NCBI RefSeq assembly: GCF_950023065.1
Contig: NC_088677.1
Location: 14,836,001-14,900,000, forward strand
Source: Planococcus citri
Taxonomy: Eukaryota; Arthropoda; Insecta; Hemiptera; Pseudococcidae
Direction: 5' to 3'
DNA: 64,000 nt
Shown: piece after piece, positions 34,625 through 46,010 of the stretch
Layout: each line of letters begins with the position of its first letter
How positions within the stretch are numbered: the stretch's first letter is position 1
Program-made: the position numbers and the translations under genes
The notes under the pieces: model-generated
The model's database searches: none
What the model was told of the DNA's origin: nothing
The model's input: only the letters and a program-made list of their open reading frames with translations

Positions 34625-34972
34625 TTACCAAAAAAAATTATCAAAATTTACTGGCCAATTACCAAAAACTTTACGTTTTTTTAAAACAAAAATTACCAGT
34701 TATTCGCCAAAAATAACTATTGACTTGCAATTCGCGATTCCAATACTAGAAATTTTGAAAAATTTTGATTTTTGATTGCAAAAAAATTATTTAGGTACTT
34801 AATATACCAAAAAAAAATTATGAAAAGTTACTAGCTATTCACCAAAAACTTTACGTTTTTTTTAAACGAGTATTACAACCAGTTATTCGCCAAAAATAAC
34901 TATTGATTTGCAATTCGCGATTCCAATACTAGAAATTTTGAAAAATTTTGATTTTTGATTGCAAAAAATTAT
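34625..34972. repeat. Two tandem copies of a 180-bp unit
   Basis: ACCAAAAACTTTACGTTTTT starts at 34661 and again at 34841; both are followed by AGTTATTCGCCAAAAATAAC and CAATTCGCGATTCCAATACT. The unit probably grew out of the adjoining minisatellite. Confidence 0.85.
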
Positions 34973-35053
34973 TAAGGTAATATTAAAAAAATTAAAAGGA
35001 TGAAATTTAAAAAAGAAATCAGTAAAAAAAATCGACAAAAAATCTTCATCTCT

Positions 35054-35138
35054 TGACTCGCGCGGGATTCGATCACCCGACCTCCGGCGCACCAATCTTC
35101 AATCTACACACCCTAACCACCCCATCAGTTCGTTGGGA
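35054..35138 (-). mobile_element. tRNA-derived SINE-like head
   Basis: Read on the minus strand, GGTGGTTAGGGTGTGTAGA resembles a tRNA box A region, and about 35 nt later GGTGATCGAATCCCGCG resembles box B with its T-stem. Order and spacing fit a tRNA-like RNA polymerase III promoter. A functional tRNA is unlikely: there is no clear acceptor stem and the arms pair poorly. The body would continue to lower coordinates into the 180-bp repeats. Confidence 0.5.
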
Positions 35139-35387
35139 AGGAGTCATTTTCGAGATATAAGGGTTTACAAATATTTCAGCTTATCCATAACGTTGATTAA
35201 ACGTTCATATCTCGTAAACGGCTGAATCGATTTCGACCAAATTAAAAATTTCTCTAGTTCAGTATCACAGCAATATTTTGCCATCATCAGTTTCGACTTA
35301 AAGTTCGGAGCTTTTGAGTTCAGCGTGACACAAATTTGTACATAAATTGATATATAAATAAATAAATACATACATAAATATTCTAGG

Positions 35388-36164
35388 GGGTAAACTCGTA
35401 ACTTTTTTATAGATTAACCAGCAAACTCATAACGTTTTGACAAACTCGTAACCTTTTTAGGACGTGACTTTTCGATGAGGTGCCATATGAATCTACAAGG
35501 TGTGGGGAGTCTACTGGCAAAGTTTGAGCAGGGACGTGAGATTGCTGTTTATACAATTTCACTTTTGACTCAATTTTCAAATGAGTACATAGCCTAATTA
35601 ACAGGTATGAGGATATGAGGAAAAGGTTTTTATTGCCAAGAATCATTTTTTACGTTTTTTACGTTCTTTTTGGTGATTTTGGTGGTTGAAGATGTCCTCT
35701 TTCACATGGCGTGGTCAAAAATCGTCTAAAATAAATTTTTGACTGCTGAATTTTAATTTTAAGTTGATTATACAGGTCCAAATTTTCGTGTTTTTCAATC
35801 TAAACATTGATTTTATGGGAAAAGTATGCATCCTAGAAAAAAAATGCAATGAAGGAAATTGTAGAGAATTAAATTTTCTTTCTGCTCAGAGCTGGTTATT
35901 TTTCTGTAGGATGCTTTGTTAAAAAAGCATTTGCGAAAAACAGAGACGTATGAGACTTTTAAAAAAAAACTTGTCTGAAAAATTGATGTTTTGGCAATGA
36001 AATACCTTTCCACAGGTGACCTAAAAATCAAGTTAACGAATATAACGCGGCCTAACATCGAGTACTATCAGGCCTATGGGGTGACGCGTCGAGCGTATGC
36101 ACAGCAACGAAGTTACAGAGGGGTCTTGAGATTGCTGTTTATACAAAACGTTATGAGTTTACCT
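35388..36164. mobile_element. Possible TIR element, about 775 bp
   Basis: The left end GGTAAACTCGTAAC and nearby AAACTCATAACGTTTTG recur inverted at the right end (CAAAACGTTATGAGTTTACC). A 24-bp stretch with GAGATTGCTGTTTATACAA occurs directly repeated near 35540 and 36128. No open frame of note. Confidence 0.35.
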
Positions 36165-36202
36165 GTATGCGGCTATATATGAATACACGTACCTAGTACC
36201 TT

Positions 36203-36502
36203 GTGGTGCCCGGGTCTTTTATGGTAATTGTGGTGCCCGCGTACATAGAGGATCATATATATATGTATGATAAAGGTGTTTTGGAGCAGTTTATTTTTTT
36301 TTTGGTTTTTAGTCATAGTGGTGCCCGTTATATAAACTTGGTACTTGTGGTGCCTGCCTCAAAAAATTTTTTTTCACCTTAGAGTGCATTTCATCAAATT
36401 CTACATCGTTCTATATAAAAAGACCTTGTGGTGCCCGATTTGGGCGCCACAAGCCCAAAACCGGGCACCACAATGACTATGTATACTTAAAACGGGCACC
36501 AC
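36203..36502. repeat. Cluster of GTGGTGCCCG words in both orientations
   Basis: Direct copies at 36203, 36230, 36318, 36428 and (GTGGTGCCTG) 36347; inverted copies CGGGCACCAC at 36462 and 36493. AGTCATAGTGGTGCCCGTT at 36311 pairs with AACGGGCACCACAATGACT at 36491. Spacing is irregular, so this is not a simple tandem repeat. Confidence 0.8.
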
Positions 36503-36947
36503 AATGACTAAGTTTAAATCTATACATATGTATATATATAAACTTATCTCGTTTGGTGCCATACGTCTTATCGTGATCAGCACACTCCAAAACGTCAAGA
36601 AAACCCACCCTCACCCAAATCCCGAACCTTCATGACAAATACAATACCTTCACTTTTCGTGCGAAAAGTCGGTAATACATCACTAGATCAAATTTTGGGT
36701 GCTCGAGTGTATTTTTCGATTTTTGGAGAATTTTTGGAGATAGGTAAAATTTTGTTAGAAGAAAATGAGAAAAAAATCAATATTTTGCCAAATATGGCCA
36801 AGATATCTGAAATTTGGTAGTTACATGTGTCCTTCAATTTCGACCCTCATGAACCAATTTTGGAAACGATTTCGAACCGTTTCGAGTTGTTCTGAAGCCT
36901 CCGACCGATTTTTGAAAATTAAATTCGTACACAAATTTTTCTCAATG

Positions 36948-37398
36948 GGGTCATTCCATGTCAACTCAACCAACGTTTTTGGGTCATGTTCTTCGATTTC
37001 GCTCAAATTTTTTTTACAATATCTACCCACCCAGTAAGTAAGAAAGTCGCAATTAGTTTGGTCCCAGCCCCCTCAGGGGGCGGGTGGAGGGGCTTCCATT
37101 ATTTTCACAAAAACTATGATACTTTGATCAAAACTGATTTCACAGTTCGAAAAGGCATTGAATTTTGAACTTTTCAAGTATTTTGAAATTTTCAAAAGTT
37201 GAAAGTTGAACTTTCAATTTGAAAGTTCAAATTTCAAAATGGCGCTGTAAGTGGGAGCTACCATTTAAAATTTTGAAATAATTTCCATAGATGTACATTT
37301 TGATACTTTTTCGAAATATCGAGATGGGACTCTTGACGGAGGGGGAGCACCCCCACCCAAAATCGCCTTTTTTTGGTTGAGTTGACATGGAATGACCC
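36948..37398. mobile_element. TIR element, 451 bp, 4-bp target duplication
   Basis: Perfect 26-bp TIRs begin GGGTCATTCCATGTCAACTC. AATG lies directly on both sides (36944-36947 and 37399-37402). The inside includes a GC-rich CCCCCTCAGGGGGCGGG palindrome at about 37069 and AT-rich palindromic stretches around 37190-37240. No transposase. Confidence 0.8.
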
Positions 37399-39839
37399 AA
37401 TGAGGTTAAAAAGCTTCCTTGATTTCAACATTCTGAGTCAAATGAAAGAGATTTTAAATCGCTCTGGAGCCTTCAGCCATATTTTGAAAAATTCCAAGTT
37501 TCCAAAAAGTGTCATGAAAATCGTCCAAATCAGTTCAAGTGGATTATTAACTAGCACCAATCGCTTTATTAACTGCTAAAATTCATTTAGACGATCTTAT
37601 AATGACACTTTTTGGAAATCTGAAATTTCCCAAGTATGGCGGGAGGCTCCAGAATGGCTTAAAAACATATGTTCAATAATTGACTCAGTGCATATTGAAA
37701 TTATGGCACAATTTTTACTTTCAAAAATCTGCTGAAAGCTTCAAAACCATTCAAAATCGTTTCTAGCTAATTGATCTGAAAGATCAAAAATAAGAAATTA
37801 CATTTTCAGCTTTGTAGGCCTTTTTGGTGAGATTTTGATTTTTTCTAAATTTCTAATCCTTTGATGTTCCAAAAAATTCACCAGTTTTGGGTCAGAAATT
37901 TTAGCTTGTGGTGTAACTATTTTTGTATTATATTTCGATTCTGCTTGGAACGACTCAAAAATATTCTGCCAGTTGGGATAGGTAGATACCTTTCTTGTCA
38001 GAATCCATTACTTGAACAATTGATTTTCGTGCTTATATAGCCAATCAACGAACAGTTTTTCAACAAATAGCCAATCAGCGAATAGCATTTCAGACAAAAA
38101 GCGAATGCAAAAACTCTCTTGCAATCAGCAACTAGCTGATAGTTAGTTTTTTCCAAATTTCATAATTCTTTTAACGGTTTATTCAATGTAGGTCTAAATT
38201 AGAAAATTTTCAACTTCGGTTCAAAATATCTCAAAAACAAAATTTTCTAGGAAAAAAGAAGCGTTATTTAGATGGAAATTTTATGCTTTATGATTTTGTT
38301 TTCCTTCATTTTTTGTTAGGTCCTTTACCGTTTTTCTCGAAAATACATTTTTAGTAAGTACTTTCAGTATGTTTACATCGCATAAATAATCTAATAATCG
38401 AGAAAACTAACAATCCTGGGAACGAAATGAAGAGAAACACGAGTGAACGGCGTTTAAATTCTGTATCAGCGAAACCTACATATTTTTTTGTTTTTTAAGA
38501 AAGCATTGGTTTTGAGATTATTTTGCTAAAATTTTGAAAAGTTGAACGACTTTTAGAGTTTCTAATTATTTTGAGTTTTACCTAGTGCCTCAAAAATTAT
38601 TATTACTATAAAAAATGAAATGTACCTAGATGTTCATTTCTTTACTTCTCTATTAAGAAAAAAAAACACTTCATCACGATTTACCTACAAAACAATTTTC
38701 ATCGAGGAATTTCTTCACTTGGTAGCATTCTGAAAAAAGCCGAAGTATTGAGAATGGTCAAATCGACCTTTCGATTATGTCGACGTCTTCTTCGATTCAA
38801 AAAATATTTGAAAATGCGAAATTTTAATAAACTGAAGAGTGGGTGCGATTCAAATCATGCATCAAATGATTTTTCAATCGATTTTGAAAGTTTAGCTCGT
38901 CAAGATGGGATGTGATTCGTGATTTAAATTGTTTTTTCTCTCAGTTTTTCGACCCGATTCAGCAAATTTTTATTTTTCAAACGTCTATATACTCATCCGC
39001 CTTCACAAAACTGTCATATTATGGCGATGTAAATTGTTCGTTTTAAAAAATGAAGAAATGAGAAAAAAATTCAAAAACTCGAGAGTAGAACATTGTGTTG
39101 AGTTGAAAAATTTACCTATACTTAAAAAGTCAGTGATTCGTTAATTTGCAATTATAAGTACTGATTATAAATCGAATTTTTGAAGTAAGTAGGTACTAAT
39201 CGTGGCTTGAAATCAGGTATAAATAATTACGTTTTAAGCCGACGGAGGCTCCAAAATGGTTTAAAACCATATTCAATTGACTCGTAGATATTGAAATTGT
39301 GGCATTTATAAGACAATTTTTAGAATTACGATCCAGGAAACGACATGAAGTTATCAATGAAACGTGATTAATTATTTGTCTGTTTGTTTTTTAAAAAAGC
39401 AATGGCTTTGAGTCGAGTTTGCTAAAATGTTGAAAAGTCGAACGATTGTTGGAGTTTTTCACTGAGCGGAATTTTTATTTTGAGTCTTAGCCCCCGAAAG
39501 CTACTACAAAAAAATGAAATGTGAGTGTTAATTTTTTTATTTCTCTAGGTATAAAAAAAAAAAAAACACTTAATCACGCTTTACCTACAAAACAATTTTC
39601 TTCGAGAAATACCATTTACGTCAATCATCTTGATTTCTCCTTCACTTCAAAAATATTTGAAATTGTGCAAATCTTGGTGAGTAAGCTCAGTTTATGGGAA
39701 ATCATACATACCTAATAGTATTTTTAATAAACTGAACGGTGGATGCGATTCAAATTATACATCAAATCATTTTTCAAGTGATTTTGAAAGGTTAGCAATA
39801 CTCAAACTTATTTGAATCGCCAGAATGAGAGGTGATATT

Positions 39840-39935
39840 TTTGATCACTCTTCTCGCCTCTGGGTCGACTGGATACGATTTGGAGACGTTTCGAGCAGCT
39901 CTGGAGAATTGAGAAGATTTGGGAAATGAAATCTC
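39840..39935 (-). CDS. Open block Z, copy 1
   Basis: The minus strand is open from GAT TTC ATT TCC (DFISQIFSILQSC) to GEKSDQKY. The copy at 41700-41815 begins DFISQIFSIFSAA and also ends GKSDQKY, in the same frame at both ends although the middle is shifted by compensating small indels. TTTTTTTAG precedes this copy as a possible acceptor. Unrecognised. Confidence 0.25.
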
Positions 39936-40013
39936 TAAAAAAATTATTGATAATTCTTATGATCTTTTGTCATGTTTAAAGAAAATTAGAATTATGAATA
40001 AAAGAAATCTTAC

Positions 40014-40051
40014 CAGACACAACATGGGTGTGTGTGTAAAATAAATGGACT
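40014..40051 (-). CDS. Candidate mini-exon, type Y copy 1 (38 nt)
   Basis: Acceptor AATAAG, 1 nt + 12 codons (VHLFYTHTHVVS) + 1 nt, donor GTAAGATTTC. It has the same phase class as the type A, 41-nt and 116-nt blocks of the first array. Confidence 0.35.
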
Positions 40052-40731
40052 CTTATTATTTCGTTTTTTTTGGAAAAAGTTAATTCTAAGCAAAAAGCAG
40101 AACTTCTTTTGCAATCGGATATAAGGCGGTAAGGCGGTTCATCGCGTATATGGTAAGTTATTCGGATAGTATCGTGGTGCCTCGTGCCATGGCTGAGAAA
40201 CCAGTGATAAGAGATTGACTTTTCTTCAAAAGTTCACATTTTGAAATTCCATTTACTCCTAATTCTGGGACGTAGGTATTTTGAAATAAATTGATGATTT
40301 GAAATTTGCCAACTTTCATGCAAAAGGTGAGTCGCTAAAAAAGCCTTTATTTCAAAAACGAAACAAAAATGAGTTAGAGCGGCATGAAATCATTTTCAAT
40401 TAACTTAGCGCGTATTTAAAGTATGTAGGATATGGAGTAATTTTCAGCATGCCAACTTCATTATGTAAAATTATGTGAAAATTTCAGTTTTCAAAAATGT
40501 GCTGGAAATATCCGAACTGCTCGACAAAACGGTTCAAAATTGTTTCCCATCAATTCGGAATTTCAAAAGTAGGACGTTTATCTTTCAGCTTTTTATGTCA
40601 CTTTTGGGCGCGAGATTTTGATTTTTCCTCATTTTTGGCCCTCTGATTTTCAAAAATTTATAAAAAATTTATTGATATCTTTTTTCATCTGCTTGAAAGA
40701 AAGTTAGAATTACGAATAAAAGAAATCTTAC

Positions 40732-40769
40732 CAGAAACGATATGAATGTGTGTGTATTTCGAGAATAGC
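40732..40769 (-). CDS. Candidate mini-exon, type Y copy 2 (38 nt)
   Basis: Acceptor AAAAG, 1 nt + 12 codons (LFSKYTHIHIVS) + 1 nt, donor GTAAGATTTC. Same length as copy 1; the Y-T-H-x-H-(V/I)-V-S core is kept by conservative changes. Confidence 0.35.
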
Positions 40770-41699
40770 CTTTTTTTTTGGAAAACGTTTATGTACCTCA
40801 GAAAAAAGCAGAACTCCTTTTGCAATCATTTTTGCATGGGTAAAAAGTTCTAATTTTAAGATTTGAACGATTTTTGAAATTAGGTCCAAAAAAAATTGAA
40901 ATGTGTGAATTCATATCTTAACCTGCTATTTATTTTTAAAAAAATCACTCCTCGCCCGAAAAATCTCCAGCTGGGAATTTCTTTCCAAGAATAAAATTGG
41001 ACTCTGAAAATTTTCATTTTGAAAATAGTCAAAATATACTTTTATTTATTAATAGACATTCATTTTGCTCATATGTCTGATTTCTAAGGGTAGGTATACT
41101 TGCTACATACGCGTGCTGTGTCAGACTCAATACTAGGCCTGCCCAGCACAAGATAACCTCCAGTCTTATATGACACGTGTCGTATACTTACCTGCCTGTT
41201 GCCTGATCACGTTCCTATCGAAATTTTATTCTTTGAATTCAACATGCCGAGTCGCTTGAAAGCGATTTTAAACCTGTCTGGGGTCAGCAGCTATATTTTT
41301 TAAAATCTCACATTTCCAAAAAGTCTCATAAAAATCGTCCAAATCCGTTCGAGTGAATTATTAACTATATAGTACCAATCGCTTTATCAACACTGCTAAA
41401 ATTTATTTGGACGGTCTTATAATGACACTTTTTGGAAATCTGGAATTTCCCAAATATGGCTGTGAGTAGAACATTGTGTAAGTGAAGTTTAAAAATTTAC
41501 CTAAAAAGTTAGTAATTGGCCCTACCAATCGATTCTTGCCGGAGCTTCAATGTTGTTTCAAAGTGGTGGAATTTGATCTTGAAAGATCATTATCAGATTG
41601 AATGCTGGAAAAATTAGGAAACGTTGGATATGTACTCCATTTGACCAGTTTTACTCAAGTGAGCCGCATAAAAAGCTTGAATTTCGCATATATTCTAAG

Positions 41700-41923
41700 T
41701 ATTTTTGATCGCTCTTCCCGTCTCTCATCTCTGGATCGATTGGATACGATTTGGAGATGTTTTGAGTAGCTGCGGAGAATATTGAGAAGATTTGGGAAAT
41801 GAAATCTCCAAAAAAATTTTTTGATACCTTATTATGTTTTTTCATCTGTTGAAAGAAAATGAGAATTACGAATAAAGGATAAATCTTACCAGAAACAACA
41901 TGGGTGTGTGTACTCAGAATAAA
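41700..41923 (-). CDS. Type Y copy 3 with downstream open block Z
   Basis: The donor GTAAGATTTATCC at 41889 is preceded by FILSTHTHVVS (41890-41923 if the acceptor is ACGAG). After a gap of about 60 nt the minus strand is open again as DFISQIFSIFSAA to SDQKYLEYMR. The Y block here does not have a clean 1-nt acceptor, so the border is uncertain. Confidence 0.25.
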
Positions 41924-42559
41924 CTCGTACATTTCATCTTTTTTTTTTTTTTTTGAAAAATTTAATCGTAAGCAAAAAGCAGCATTCCTTTTGCGATCAT
42001 TTTCGGGTAACATTTTAAAATCTTTTTTACGAATTTTTAATTTTCAAGTACCTACCTATAACTAGATGTACGAGTAGGTAGTTTAAGTATTTTTCATCAC
42101 AGAATAACGGTTTTTAAAAAACTGACGTTTCAAAGTGAAAAATGAAGAAAACCGGAGGTGATACACTTTTTTAAAAGTTTTGCTTTTGAAATAATTTCAC
42201 CAAAATTTTAAAATTCGAACAATTTTTGAAATTTCTTAGTTGAGTGAGATTTTTATTCTGAGTACCTAGGCATATTAGCACCGTGAAGACCAAAAAATTG
42301 AAATGTGAGTATTTATTAACCTGCTACTCGTACTTATTTTTTTAAAAAAACACTACTTGCCCAAAAAATCTTCAGCTGAGAATTTATTATCAAGAATTTG
42401 ACTCTGAAAATTTCATTTTGAAAAAAGTTAAAATATTGAAAATGATCGAATCGAATTTTCTATTATTTTGACGTCTTCTTCGCTTCAAAATTGCTAAAAT
42501 TTGTGAAATGACTTGATAATGTTTTGATAATTTGTGGGAAATTAAAATTATAAAAAAAT

Positions 42560-43590
42560 AAAGAAAACTTTCCCCTACAATTTCAACGACCAACAAAAGT
42601 TGGATGGTTTGACGGTAAGTTTTCTGTTCGTGCAAAAAAAAAGCATAGATCCAAAGGAAAAACTGCAGGGCGTTCATAAGCAATCGGTAATAGAGTAAGT
42701 TGGTAAGTCCCAACATTTTGAAAAAGTTGAGCTTTTACAAAAAAATTGCAATTTTTCAAACCAGTTTTTCACAATTGATCGATGGTGACAACTTTTGGCT
42801 ACAAATTATATACCCTAAAAGAGCTTCAAATAAGCTTTAAAAAATGATCTGGATTTTTTTTTCATCAGGTCCAAAAAGGGGCTTCTGGCCCATAGTGACT
42901 ACAATTTATTCAAGGCGTGAAGGAGGCAGCGTGAGGAAATGAATACGGATTTTGCTGCAAGCCATATCTTTACGATTTTTAGTCGGATAAACATTAACAA
43001 ACCTTGCTTACAGGAGCTTACATATTCTTCAAAACTTTCGTTTAGTTCGTTGAAGTTTCTCCATTTCATTTTTTTTTTTTTTGGTACAGAAACTTTCAAC
43101 TGCCTATTGTAATTATTTCATTGAATACATTATCAACTACTTTTATTTATTCATAGACATTTATTTTGCCCATAGTTACGTCTGATTTCTATAATAATAC
43201 TTACTTATAAGGTTGGATCGAGAGAAGAAAAATTGTTGGTGGATTTTGACCAAATTCAGCGAAGACCTTCAATTTGAGCTTGAACTTGTCCAGAAAAAAT
43301 GTTAGCTCAAGAAGACGTGTCCCTGAAGAAAAGATATGAATTCTCACAGAGAGGGCGCATTTTCGAAAAAATCGTGTTTTTTCACTCCAGCCCCCACCCA
43401 ATCTGTTTCTGGGGGAAATAATCCGGATCCAAGACTTAGTAGGTATTTCAGACCCTGCTTCAACCTAGGCCATTGCCATCAAAACCCAAGACCACTTTTA
43501 GGGCTCTACATCTAAGTACTGAGAGATTTAAAATTTGCAAATCGTTCATTTTTGAATAAATTCGTGTTTTGAAATTTTTATTTCTGAAAC
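42560..43590. other. No gene seen
   Basis: AT-rich, with two stretches of open frame of 60-110 codons that have low-complexity content and no copy elsewhere in the window. Confidence 0.45.
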
Positions 43591-44215
43591 CAGGGAAATA
43601 TTTTGGAAAGCGGTGGTGACATTTTTTTGGCCATTATCATCAATTTCAAAAAATCGAGAAAAATATAGGTATCCAAAAACAAGTCGAATTTTTTTCGGTA
43701 TTTTGAAATTGGCAATAGGATAGATGCCCAAAAAATTACCACCACTGCATTTTTCAAACTTTTCCCTAGATGCAAACCTGATACTTTTATCGATGTTTTA
43801 TTGGCTTAATTAATGCGAAATATTTGAGAAAAAATATTTTCAAAATCACAAAATATACTTAGTAAGTAATTCATACCCAAAAATGAAGAATTTCAAATAT
43901 TCAACCCCTCAGTAGAGAACCCTAAATGATTTTGGATTTTTACGAAAATGGTCTAGGTCGATGCAGAATCTCAAATACCATCTTTTGGAGCTGATCCATT
44001 TTCCCCAGAACAAGTTGAGCTGGCGCTAGAGCAAAAAATACGATTTTTTGAGAATTTACCCTCTTTCGGTGCCCATATATCTTCCTTTCACAAGTAGCTC
44101 TGCCTTAGAAGCTTTAATTTCTCCTGAGTGGCTTTTAGCTCAAAAGGAAGGTTTCTATTAAATTTCATCAAAATCCTCTGACTTTTTGTTGACTAGTCCA
44201 CTCTAATTCTTTTAG
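43590..44215. repeat. Interspersed repeat family S, copy 2
   Basis: Same order of blocks as 29010-29480, including GGCTTAATTAATGCGAAATA at about 43802 and AAGGTTTCTATTAAATTTCA near 44149. Confidence 0.6.
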
Positions 44216-44523
44216 ATAGGTACTTTGTATAAAAATGCTTTCCGAAGGCATCTTTGAATAGCTGTTTTTTTGTAAATACATCTTCTAGACTATGGCGATG
44301 AACCAAAATCAACGATTTTTACAGCTTTAGTATGGTTTATGAGACAATTCCTCACAGCTGAATCACAACAAACAAATTTTCGGTCTGAAATGTGCACCAT
44401 TCCGGTGGCTATGCTGATTTTGGATTGTTTTCATGGCATTTTTTTGATATAAATTACCACATAGTTTGAATGACATTATTATTTAAGTACCTACCTACTC
44501 CTACTTACTTCCGAATTTTCTTC

Positions 44524-44690
44524 CTCCACGTAGCGTTCGTCGTCGTCGTTGCGATCTTTTTCTTCGCGATCGTTTTCGCGATCTTTTTCTTCTACACGAA
44601 CCTTTTCGCGATCTTCTTCTTCGCGATCATTTTTGCCGTTTTATTCTTCTTCATTCTATACGACGTCCAAAACATTTCGATTAGCTAAAA
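44524..44690. other. Low-complexity repeat with possible charged or SR-rich coding
   Basis: TTCGCGATC plus TTTTTCTTC words repeat for about 110 bp. On the plus strand one frame is R-S-F-S-S-R rich behind a good acceptor (pyrimidine tract, then CACGTAG at about 44536). On the minus strand another frame is rich in D-R-E-E-K and ends at a strong donor GAAGTAAGTAGG (about 44510), but it has a stop upstream and no clear acceptor. Either could be a real exon of an SR- or RD-rich protein, or simply an expanded repeat. Confidence 0.3.
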
Positions 44691-44879
44691 TTTTAAAAAA
44701 ATTAACTTACCTACTAGTTCCTTGTTTTTCTACTCCGTCTTTGACGTTATCTTAATCGTAGTCATTTGTTGTCGTGCTCGAATAGTTACAGGTGGTGACT
44801 AATCAAAAAATGAAATTTTTTTTTACAATTGATCAACTTTTTGCACATTTTTGAAAAAACTGATCATTTGAAAACATAT

Positions 44880-45372
44880 AAAATCTTGGACATTCCCCCC
44901 CCCCTCGTCCAAACAAGATATATTTAAAGAAAAACTCCGCATTAACTTGAGCTGTTTTCCTATCATTTTTGTGATTTATGTACCTACAAAAAAAAGAACC
45001 AATATTCATAATACCTACAGTATTGGGAGTGACGAAAATTTTGGACAGACCTCCCCCACCCCTCACCTCGTCCAATAAATATCCAAAATTGTATTTCAGA
45101 TTCTTGGTCAAATAGGTATTAGGTACCTACCAGTTTTCCTATCATTAAAATGTCTTCATCTCGTCATAGTTGTCATATAAAATTTTACCTCATCAAAAAA
45201 TAAAAAAACTACCTACTAATGAGAAAATTTTTTATATTACTTTATGATGAAAACTCCTATCATTAAAATGTCTTCATCTCATCATAATCATTGTATAAAG
45301 TTTTACCTCATCAAAAAGTAAAAAAACTACCTACTAATGAGAACATTTTTTACATTGCTTACTGATGAAAAG
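44880..45372. repeat. Two local tandem duplications
   Basis: A unit with TTGGACA, a C-rich run and CTCGTCCAA occurs near 44886 and 45040. A second unit of 118 bp, CTATCATTAAAATGTCTTCA, starts at 45139 and 45257 and is highly similar. Confidence 0.8.
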
Positions 45373-45474
45373 TAACCTAATAGAACCTTTCACCAACGAT
45401 TCAAAAGATTTTTCAAACACTTTTTCTGATTTTTTTCTGAAATTTTAAAATTCTTTTCAAAGTTTTGTAGCAAG

Positions 45475-45731
45475 TGTTTATTGCATAATGCAAAATACGA
45501 AAAATAAAACTCGAAATAAAATTTGAACAACAACCGAAAACAGTTTAATTAACGAAACAACATATTGCACAAACGTACACACGAAAAACAGCCCATTTGG
45601 TCAGATAAAAATTCATAAGTTACTCGAAGTACGAGATAATGATGCGAGAACATTGCTGAAAGTACAGCTAAACGATTCGGCACGAACATTCGCTGATTAA
45701 CAAATACAACCTGATAATTAATACGCCAACA
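45475..45731 (-). repeat. 3' LTR of the BEL/Pao element
   Basis: It begins TGTTTATTGCATAATGC and ends GCCAACA on the plus strand, with TG...CA ends. It aligns over its whole length with 46742-47010, apart from small indels. Confidence 0.85.
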
Positions 45732-46010
45732 TATTCCCCCAGTCTAATTAAAGAAGAATAATAACAATCAAAAAATTGTTTTAAATTTTCTTAATAAAAA
45801 ACAACAACGAATACAAAAAACAGTATCAAAATACCAACAGGGGAAAAATGCAAGTTTACAAAAATTCCATACAATTACACATCATACTAAATACATTCAA
45901 AATACATAATTAAAATTCGAAAATTAATAGGTATGTTCATTTACATAAAATGACACGAAATAGTAAAGTAACTAAAAATACATCAATTCATATTACAAAA
46001 TTAACAAGAA

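Larger units (their letters stand above)
37400..42560. repeat. Second array of degenerate duplications
   Basis: Blocks recur on one strand: AATCGTCCAAATCAGTTC...GACACTTTTTGGAAATCTG at 37518-37625 and 41334-41442; the poly-A block followed by CACTTMATCACG at 38660 and 39555; AATTTTAATAAACTGAA at about 38822 and 39726; GAATTACGAATAAAAGAAAT-like donors at 39990, 40708 and 41863. The style is the same as the first array, with exon-like blocks on the minus strand. Confidence 0.7.

Noticed and set aside
35054..35138. True tRNA gene
   Set aside because: Box A- and B-like words are present, but no acceptor-stem or anticodon-stem pairing could be drawn, so it was kept as a SINE-like head.
44470..44688. 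Hydrophobic F/V/I-rich frame that looks like membrane segments
   Set aside because: It is the third reading of the TTCGCGATC-type repeat; T-rich low-complexity DNA gives F-rich frames automatically.
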